This document shows, piece after piece, positions 19,429-25,557 of a DNA stretch of 25,557 nt. The notes under the pieces are model-generated. The model was not told the origin of the DNA. It saw nothing but the letters and a program-made list of their open reading frames with translations, and did no database searches. The translations under genes and the position numbers were made by a program. Every line of letters starts with the position of its first letter. The stretch's first letter is position 1. This DNA is from Vairimorpha apis BRL 01 (taxonomy: Eukaryota; Microsporidia; Nosematidae), in NCBI GenBank assembly GCA_000447185.1, contig KE647134.1:1-25557 (forward strand), written 5' to 3'.

Positions 19429-20483
19429 AAATTTATTTAAAAAAATTATTTTTTAAACTTGGTAAAAATAAAAATAAAATTATTTTAAATGTACTTTTTT
19501 ACATGATAAAAATTTATAAACACATATGAAATTACTTAATTTGTTAACAAATATTATATTGATTATAACTTCTATAGTATATACACTATATGTGACTACT
19601 AAAACAATTAATTGTTTAAGTTATGTACTTAATAAATATTATTTTGATTATGATTACACATAATATGAACTAATTTTATTTTAAACAATTAAAAAAAAAT
19701 TTATAATATAAGACAAATATTTATAGAAAAATTTAAATACTTTAAATATTGAAATATAATTAAAACAAATATTTTTTTCTGTTATACTAATTTTTAATTT
19801 ATTGATTTGATTTTTTTTATCTCGAATTGTTTAGTATTTTAAAAATTTGTTATGAATTTTTCAAATATAAAATACAAATTCAATAAAAATTTTTATTTTA
19901 TTATTTTGTAAGTATTTTTGTATTTTAAATTTAATTGTTAGTAATATTAACCAATTTATAAATTATAATATATTTGATTCGTACATTTTTATTTTATAAT
20001 ATTATAATTTAATAGTTTCAATTAATTTTTAAAATTACATCAATGAATATGTAACTTTTGTTATAAATAATATTTTATTAAAAGATTGTTTACATTTTCA
20101 TAATAAGTTTAAAACAATTTTATTTAAATAAAATTTTTAATCTAGTTTTATTATAGAAGTTTAATTATAAAAAAATAAAAATATATTTTCGTTACAATAA
20201 AAAAGTTTATCATTAATAAAATATAATGTTGAAAAGAAATAAAAATTTTTAAATGCTATAAAAATATTTTTTTTTAAAAACATGCTTAATTTTATATATA
20301 ATATTTCTAATAATTTATTTGTATATTGATCAAAATAATAAATCAAAATTCTTTTAAATGTGTAAATTTAAATTGTCTTAAAAAATTACAAAATATCAAA
20401 TAAAATATTTAATTTATGAGCAAAATTATAAAATTAATTTATATTTTTTAATAAATATTATTTTTATTATAACATCCATTAAA
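19429..20483. other. Mostly empty AT-rich intergenic region
   Basis: Holds only the doubtful 45-codon frame at 19526. A minus-strand open stretch at 20161-20346 starts without ATG and has pure A/T-type composition, so I do not treat it as a gene. Confidence 0.5.
19526..19663 (+). CDS. Possible tiny secreted or membrane peptide
   Basis: A 45-codon ATG frame: MKLLNLLTNIILIITSIVYT followed by LYVTTKTINCLSYVLNKYY. It is a convincing hydrophobic leader with a short polar tail, about 100 bases after the secreted-protein gene on the same strand. There is no CCC motif and the composition is close to background, so it may be chance. Confidence 0.25.
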   Translation: MKLLNLLTNIILIITSIVYTLYVTTKTINCLSYVLNKYYFDYDYT

Positions 20484-20503
20484 ATGAGTTTTTATTTTTT
20501 ATA

Positions 20504-21278
20504 ATGATTAGCTTTTTATTTTCAAGTTCAATCTTAATTGATAAAATATTTAATAAATTAGAAGAAAAAGTAAAAAATAAAGAATATTTATATATTAGTA
20601 GTGATATAGATACAAATGTCCATGAAGTTTGTGTTAATTCAGAAAATATTACACTCACAATTTATGACAAACAAAGAATAATATTAAATAATAAAAGTTT
20701 AAAAACTACTGATTATATCGATAAAAATAAATTTATTTCAGAAAAACTTTTAAACCACATTTTAAGTTTTTTTAAATATAAAAATATTAAAGTTAAAACA
20801 TACTTATTAGTAAGCAGAACAGAAAACAATCATATATTATATGATTTTTTAGTGCAAAAGTTCAAGGAATGGAAGGAATTTATTAATTTTTATGAAGAAT
20901 TAGTAGAAGGTAATTTTTTAATTTTATATCAAACCGAAAAAAAATTAATACAAAATATTTTGTAAAATTAATTGATACAAATTGTGTCTGTTATTATGTA
21001 AAATGTATTAAAACAAATTTATATTTTAAATTATTTTCAAATGATATATATTTTAGAAATTTAATTGAAATTGAAATAAATCGTAAATATGAAAATAAAA
21101 ATAATGATTTAAAAAATTAAATACAAATATTAAATTAGATGAAAACAAAAATAAAAATACAGAAACATATTATTATAATAATAAAAAATATAGTATTTAT
21201 AATATAAATATAGAAGGAGAAAAACAAATAGTCCACAATGTTCTTGAAAAAAAGAGTAATAAATTGAAGAATATATGA
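20504..21278 (+). pseudogene. Unknown, probably secreted protein, N-terminal part; two -1 frameshifts
   Basis: ATG 20504 gives MISFLFSSSILIDKIFNKLE, a leader-like start followed by a K/N/I/E-rich protein. The frame stops at 20965. One extra A in the A8 run at 20937-20944 carries it on through VKLIDTNCVCYYVKCIKTN to 21120. One more in the A6 run at 21111-21116 carries it to a TGA at 21276-21278, about 258 residues in all. That TGA overlaps the ATG of the following frame. An in-frame upstream ATG at 20484 would need yet another base in a T run and would lengthen the leader. No family was recognised. This may be the first part of one long gene with 21275-22345. Whether it is dead, mis-assembled or rescued by slippage is open. 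Confidence 0.5.
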
Positions 21279-22345
21279 GAATAAATGATATTTTGTCATG
21301 TAACATTACTAAAAGTAACTATAATAAGATAAAAATTTCAGATGCATATGAAAAAAAATCATTTAAATATTTATTATCAAATCCGTGGTTTAAAGATTTA
21401 GAAAAATTTATATGTATTGAAACTGAAATATGGAGCATTTATTTATTTTATGAATCACATAAATATTTTTTAATGGATTTTTTTGAAAAAAAAAGATTTA
21501 CATTTAATAATAAAATTCGTACATACAATATAAATGATGAACATTTGTTTATAAAAAATTTAAAAATACAAATTTTGCCATGCGAAATTCGTATAAATAA
21601 CTTCATTTATTCAAATATAACAAACTCTAAAATTAACACAGTAAAAAATTCTACTTTTATTTTTATGAACAAATATTTTGATGTTGTTGATCAAATATTA
21701 AAAACAGAATATTCGATTATATTTTTATTCTTTAATAGTACGTTAAATACAATCATAAGTGAAACTATTATTACAGAAATATTAAAATCACCTTTATCAG
21801 GTGAATATATAATTTTTTTTATTTTATTAGATGCATTTTCGATTTTTAATGAAGAAGTAAAAAATTGTAAAAAAAATGAAAAATTATATAAAATCATTGT
21901 AGATAAAATAAGAAAAGGTATTCAAAATTTTTTATTTACAAATACATATAAATTATTTGTCATTTTGTACTATATAAAATTTGTACAATTAATTAAAGCA
22001 AAAAAAATTGATAATGTATTTTACAATTTTTTTTGGATTTTAAAAGATAGTGATTTTATAGAATTTTTAATGTCGTATGAATTTAATTATGATTATAATG
22101 ATTTTGATATTATATGTAAAAGAAAAAAGAAATAAATGATATTTTTAATACACACGTGTTTTTTTATTTAAATCTGTCTTAAATTTTGAAAAACATTTTT
22201 ATTTTATAGAAAATGGAATTGATAGTAGAATATGTGATAGTTATAGATGTTTAATGCATGAATTATATTATGATGAGCAAAAAAAGATATTTTAGGCATT
22301 GATCCTGAAAAAATGAAAGATTTAATTAAAATATTTTTTAAATAA
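21275..22345 (+). pseudogene. Unknown protein, continuation or separate gene; three -1 frameshifts at its 3' end
   Basis: A 286-residue frame (starting MRINDILSCNITKSNYNKIK) runs to 22135 and is intact across a 9-A run at 21486-21494. Beyond its stop the coding signal goes on. One extra base each in A6 22123-22128, T7 22159-22165 and A7 22279-22285 gives a further 70 residues, including FEKHFYFIENGIDSRICDSY and ILGIDPEKMKDLIKIFF, ending at TAA 22343-22345. The total would be 357 residues. The beginning reads like the inside of a protein and has no CCC motif. With one base added near 21261 it joins the preceding frame into about 615 residues. Hydrophobic stretches occur at SIIFLFFNSTLNTII and YIIFFILLDAFSIF. 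No domain was recognised. Confidence 0.5.
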
Positions 22346-22711
22346 ATAAATTTAATTGAGATAAATATATGTTATATTTAAAAAATCCATAATTTTTCTA
22401 ATAAAAATAACAATATTTAAAATTAAATTTTATTTTTTTTAAAATATTTTAAATCAATTTAAAGTTAACAAAACAGAATATTAAGCAAAATTTTAAAAAT
22501 AATAAAATTGTTAATCTTAATAGATCTTATATTAGATTTTTTTTTCTAAATAATTGAGAAAAATCTAAAAATTTTAATTTATTGTATAAAAAAATTAATA
22601 AATATTTTTTGTGATAATATATTTTTATACATTATTTAAATTAAATTTATAAAATCTCTAAAAATATAAAGATATTAGTTCATTTATAATATATTTATTT
22701 GAAATAAATTT
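22346..22711. other. AT-rich spacer before the tRNA gene
   Basis: Plain A/T sequence; nothing found. Confidence 0.6.
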
Positions 22712-22719
22712 AAAAAAAA
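22712..22719 (-). terminator. RNA polymerase III terminator of tRNA-Val
   Basis: Eight T on the minus strand, beginning two bases after the 3' end of the tRNA. A run of four or more T ends Pol III transcription. Confidence 0.8.
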
Positions 22720-22720
22720 T

Positions 22721-22792
22721 GTGATCTCCCAGGATCGAACTGGGGACCTTTTGCGTGTTAGACAAACGTGATAACCACTACACTAAGATCAC
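22721..22792 (-). tRNA. tRNA-Val (anticodon AAC)
   Basis: A 72-nt cloverleaf with no intron and no encoded CCA. The 7-bp acceptor stem pairs GTGATCT with AGATCAC. The anticodon stem TTTGT/GCAAA (one G-T pair) frames the loop CTAACAC, so the anticodon is AAC, read as IAC after deamination. The T arm is CCCAG-TTCGATC-CTGGG. The A box (TAGTGTAGTGG) and B box (GTTCGATCC) are intact. The D stem has one T-T mismatch, as in some other eukaryotic valine tRNAs. Confidence 0.96.
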
Positions 22793-22868
22793 ATTAACTC
22801 TTAAAATTGAAAATATTAAAATATTAATTTTAATTTTTCATAACATATAATCCTATAACATTTTATCC

Positions 22869-23260
22869 ATGAACAAGAAAAAAAACCAATAAAAAAATTT
22901 ACATTTGAACCAAAAGTGCCCACACAAAAAATAGAAGAAGTTAAACATGAAGATATACCTTGTGAAATACAAATAGACACTTTTACAACTAAAGGAAAGT
23001 TTTGTCCAATACAATCTTTGAAAAAAAAATTTAACTATAAATATAATCCAGATGATAATATTATTTTAAATATTCCGTACATTGTAAATAATGTGGAATT
23101 GGTTGTATTCGAAGATGATTCTTGCGGTCTTAAAATTGAAGACAAAATTTTGCATTTAGAATGTGTACCTGTTGAGAATGATGTTGTATTTGATAATGGT
23201 TTTATAGAAGTAGGAAGCGTTAAATATTATTTAGTACCTAGTGATATTATGTATAGTTAA
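22869..23260 (+). CDS. RPC53: Small RPC4/Rpc53-like RNA polymerase III subunit, split by a -1 frameshift
   Basis: Rpc53 (RPC4) pairs with Rpc37 on Pol III and helps in termination and reinitiation. The clean frame has no ATG at its 5' end. ATG 22869 opens MNKKK and is put in frame by one extra A in the A8 run at 22878-22885, giving about 130 residues. The N-terminus then reads KKFTFEPKVPTQKIEE, like the KTFTPNI-type segment of the family. The C-terminal domain follows the RPC4 pattern: a short ILNIPYI strand, LVVFEDDSCGLKIEDKILHLE (aligning with the LLIRKSGRVQLLLGKVTLDV region), then GFIEVGSVKYYLVPSDI, which aligns with the family's VLGHVKHKLVCSPDF. Human and yeast proteins are about 400 residues, so this is reduced to essentials. 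Divergent from the tRNA-Val gene, whose 5' end is 76 bases away. Confidence 0.6.
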
Positions 23261-24935
23261 ATTTAAATTACATGTTTGTATTTTTATTTCTATATGTGAT
23301 GTATTATAATATAATTAATTAGAATAAAAATGCTGTTAACATTTAAGATTTTTCATGATATAATAATTTAAATAAAATCTTTACATTTAATTACAAAATC
23401 ATTTTAAAATTAATTCGGTAAATAATCAATATGAAAATTTATTTAAATTTATTTTTTCAGTACAACATAATTTTTTTTCCTTGTAAACAACACTTTAGAA
23501 TATTTTGTTTAATAATTTTGTTATATATGGCATTTAAATTCAAATTTCATGATAAACAAATTCTTAAAATGATTTAAAAATTTACAAATGACATGTTTTA
23601 AATAAATTATCATATATTTAATATTTAAGAAAAAATTAATTATCTTTTTAATTGTTAAATGTTTAATTTTTTTTGATAATATATTAAATATAAAAATCTA
23701 ATTTTATTTTTAAATATGTAAAAAAATTTAACTTAAAAGATTTTTACAAGTTATTTTGGACGGAATTAAAAATCTTTACATATTACAAACACTAAGGGAC
23801 ATAAAATAGAAGAATAACTTATAAAATTAAAGAACATAAAGCGATTTTTTAGAAAAACGGTGAAGAAAAATATACTTGAAATTTTTTTTGTATTTTATAT
23901 GTAATAAGAAGAAATTAATATTTGTTAAATAAAGATAAGAAAATTTTATAAACTTATAAAAAACAGTTATGTTGTGTATTTATAGTAAAAACCAAAGAAG
24001 ACAGCATAATATTAAATTTTAATTGTATTTAAGTAATAATTATTGACAAAAAATATATTAAATTTATAATTAGTTTAAATAATGAAAAAAAATTTAATTA
24101 AAATAATGACATTATCATTTAAAATATAATATTTAAATATAAATAGGAATAAATTATAGATAAATTACTAAAAATATTTGCTTTATTTTTAAAAAATTAA
24201 TTTAAAGTTTTTATGAAAAGCTAAGCTTTGAATAAAACAATTTAAAATAAGTAAAAGTTTAATGTAAAATATCATATAAGAAAGATTATTTAAATTTTAA
24301 TAGCTTTACATATTAGAAAATTTAAAAATCAAACATTTTTATCATTAATATTAAAAATTATAAACAAAAAATTCAAACATTAAGTAACTTAAAACATATT
24401 TAATTTTATTGTAGCATAATTATTATAAAATTATTAATTTTATTTTTCTTTATATGTACAAAAATAACAATAATAAATATATTTAACATACATTTAAAAT
24501 GTTATATTTAATAAAATATTTATCATAATTTTAAAATTTTACACAATAAAATTATAAACGTATAAAAGTTTTTAAAAGAAAATAATTGATAAGGCATAAG
24601 TTTGTGTGAAAAAATTGCATGTATGTAATAAAAAAAAGTCTTAATTATAAGATAAAAAATTTTAAAATTGTCAATTTAAATTTACAAATTTTTTATTTTA
24701 TTTAGAGAAAAAAAACATTTTTAAACATCAATCTTTTTAAGTTAACATCTTAAAAAGTTATAAAACATTAAAATTTTACAAAAAATTTATTTTTTATAAG
24801 ATATATATTTGCAATAACTATAAAAAATAAACTTTTAATTATAAATTGTTTAATTTAGGAATGTCAATTTTATTATTTTTATTTTTGAATAAGTTTTCAT
24901 TTTAAAAATTAACACCTATGAGTATTTATTTATTT
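23261..24935. other. 1.7-kb intergenic region with a faint coding-like patch
   Basis: Around 23740-24010 the plus strand has short open stretches in different frames (FLQVILDGIKNLYILQTLRD, ITYKIKEHKAIF, MLCIYSKNQRRQHNIKF) separated by stops. This could be an old gene relic or chance. The remainder is A/T-rich and empty. Confidence 0.35.
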
Positions 24936-25557
24936 TTAAATTTTCTCTAGTTTGCTACCAGTACTTGGCCTATATGCTTCTATAGCCAATCTAATTAACA
25001 TAGGTAAGATTGCAATACAATTGACTACTGAAACCTTTAAAATGAAAATATGTATAAACGAATCGATACTTAGAGTGTTTTTTAAAACGAAAAAACTTAA
25101 TAAATATATAAATAGAGATAAAGAACATGCTAACATCATTTGCTTAGTTATTTTTGTATTAGCTAAAAATACCATAAATATCTCATTGATTATCAAACAA
25201 GAAAAAGTTAAAGTTCTTATACTAAAAAGTTCCTTGTCAAAATACCATACCATAGCAAACATTATAATTGTTCCTTGAATAAATGACATTAAATTCCACG
25301 ATGTAAATTCTTTAATTGAAAGTAAAGTTTGTTCTACAAGTTCTTTATATAATTCAGGAAACATCTGTGTTACTTCTCTAGAAACATCTGTGGTAAAAAC
25401 AGAACTAAAAATTGGGAAAAATGTGTAAATTGAAACAAATGCTATCATAATAATTCCCACATATAAATTAAATGGTATAAAATTAATTAATGCACAAAAT
25501 AATCCTTGCAGTACTGAAAGTATAATACCTCTGTGTATTATTAAATTAGCAATAGTT
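24936..25557 (-). CDS. NEO1: P4-ATPase (Neo1/ATP9-type lipid flippase), C-terminal part, cut by the window end
   Basis: P4-ATPases move phospholipids from the outer or lumenal to the cytosolic leaflet, in the Golgi/endosome for Neo1. The frame enters from the window edge and runs about 206 codons to the stop at 24936. It opens with LIIHRGIILSVLQG, matching the conserved VIHRGLIIS-Q segment before the last membrane helices. Then come YVGIIMIAFVSIYTFFPIFS and the diagnostic FPELYKEL. Four more hydrophobic helices follow, including IQGTIIMFAMVWYF and SCLIINEIFMVFLA. The C-terminus is short (RPSTGSKLEKI). The IHRG and PELYKEL motifs favour the Neo1/ATP9 branch over Drs2/Dnf. The catalytic DKTGT and actuator regions lie outside the window. 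Confidence 0.88.
   Translation of the reverse strand, partial: TIANLIIHRGIILSVLQGLFCALINFIPFNLYVGIIMIAFVSIYTFFPIFSSVFTTDVSREVTQMFPELYKELVEQTLLSIKEFTSWNLMSFIQGTIIMFAMVWYFDKELFSIRTLTFSCLIINEIFMVFLANTKITKQMMLACSLSLFIYLLSFFVLKNTLSIDSFIHIFILKVSVVNCIAILPMLIRLAIEAYRPSTGSKLEKI

Noticed and set aside
20161..20346. Minus-strand 61-residue frame
   Set aside because: No ATG start, no CCC motif and only A/T-driven residues (F, Y, I, N, K).
21691..21897. Minus-strand frame
   Set aside because: Shadow of the 21275-22345 coding sequence.
24952..25278. Plus-strand 108-residue frame
   Set aside because: Shadow of the P4-ATPase C-terminus, which carries IHRG and PELYKEL motifs.
1..25557. CRISPR arrays, bacterial operons, rRNA genes
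   Set aside because: No regularly spaced repeats, no rRNA signature and clear eukaryotic gene content.

Overview
The window looks like nuclear DNA of a microsporidian. It is extremely AT-rich. Genes are short and intron-poor, on both strands, separated by 0.1 to 2 kb of near-featureless A/T sequence. Many start codons have a CCC or CCCC block a few bases upstream, as described for Nosema/Vairimorpha-type microsporidia. One compact spliceosomal intron has its branch site almost touching the 3' splice site. The recognisable proteins are shortened versions of conserved eukaryotic housekeeping proteins. I cannot name the species.

Layout. 433-1038 (-): two-RRM RNA-binding protein with a 75-nt intron. 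1178-2019 (-): Cia1-like WD40 protein of cytosolic Fe-S assembly. 2861-4216 (+): HEAT-repeat scaffold subunit of PP2A. 6089-6309 and 6949-7196 (-): two small secreted, coiled-coil-like proteins. 8576-8701: a GC-richer relic with a decayed second copy at 11787-11905. 9656-10234 (+): exosome subunit Rrp40. 10368-10957 (-): Rab GTPase ending in Cys-Cys. 12841-12969: a 54-bp-arm inverted repeat. 13059-13879 (-): Ipi3/WDR18-like WD40 protein. 14105-14915: a 245-bp direct duplication around an assembly gap and a transposon-like insert. 15889-16401 (+): unknown helical protein. 17600-17790: a hairpin-rich island. 18559-19428 (+): unknown, probably secreted. 20504-22345 (+): a broken unknown gene or gene pair, probably secreted. 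22721-22792 (-): tRNA-Val(AAC). 22869-23260 (+): small RPC4/Rpc53-like Pol III subunit. 24936-25557 (-): C-terminal end of a Neo1/ATP9-type P4-ATPase.

Most recognisable genes are independent housekeeping functions (RNA decay, Fe-S protein assembly, ribosome assembly, Pol III transcription, phosphatase scaffolding, vesicle traffic and lipid flipping), with no operon logic. The unrecognised genes are mainly lineage-specific proteins with predicted signal peptides, which in microsporidia are candidates for the host interface.

The most striking pattern is that at least seven loci, several of them clearly housekeeping, are broken by what looks like a single missing base in an A or T run. Every break goes in the same direction. 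This is either systematic undercalling in the assembly or real short runs tolerated by transcript slippage. Many gene models below are therefore given across such a break.
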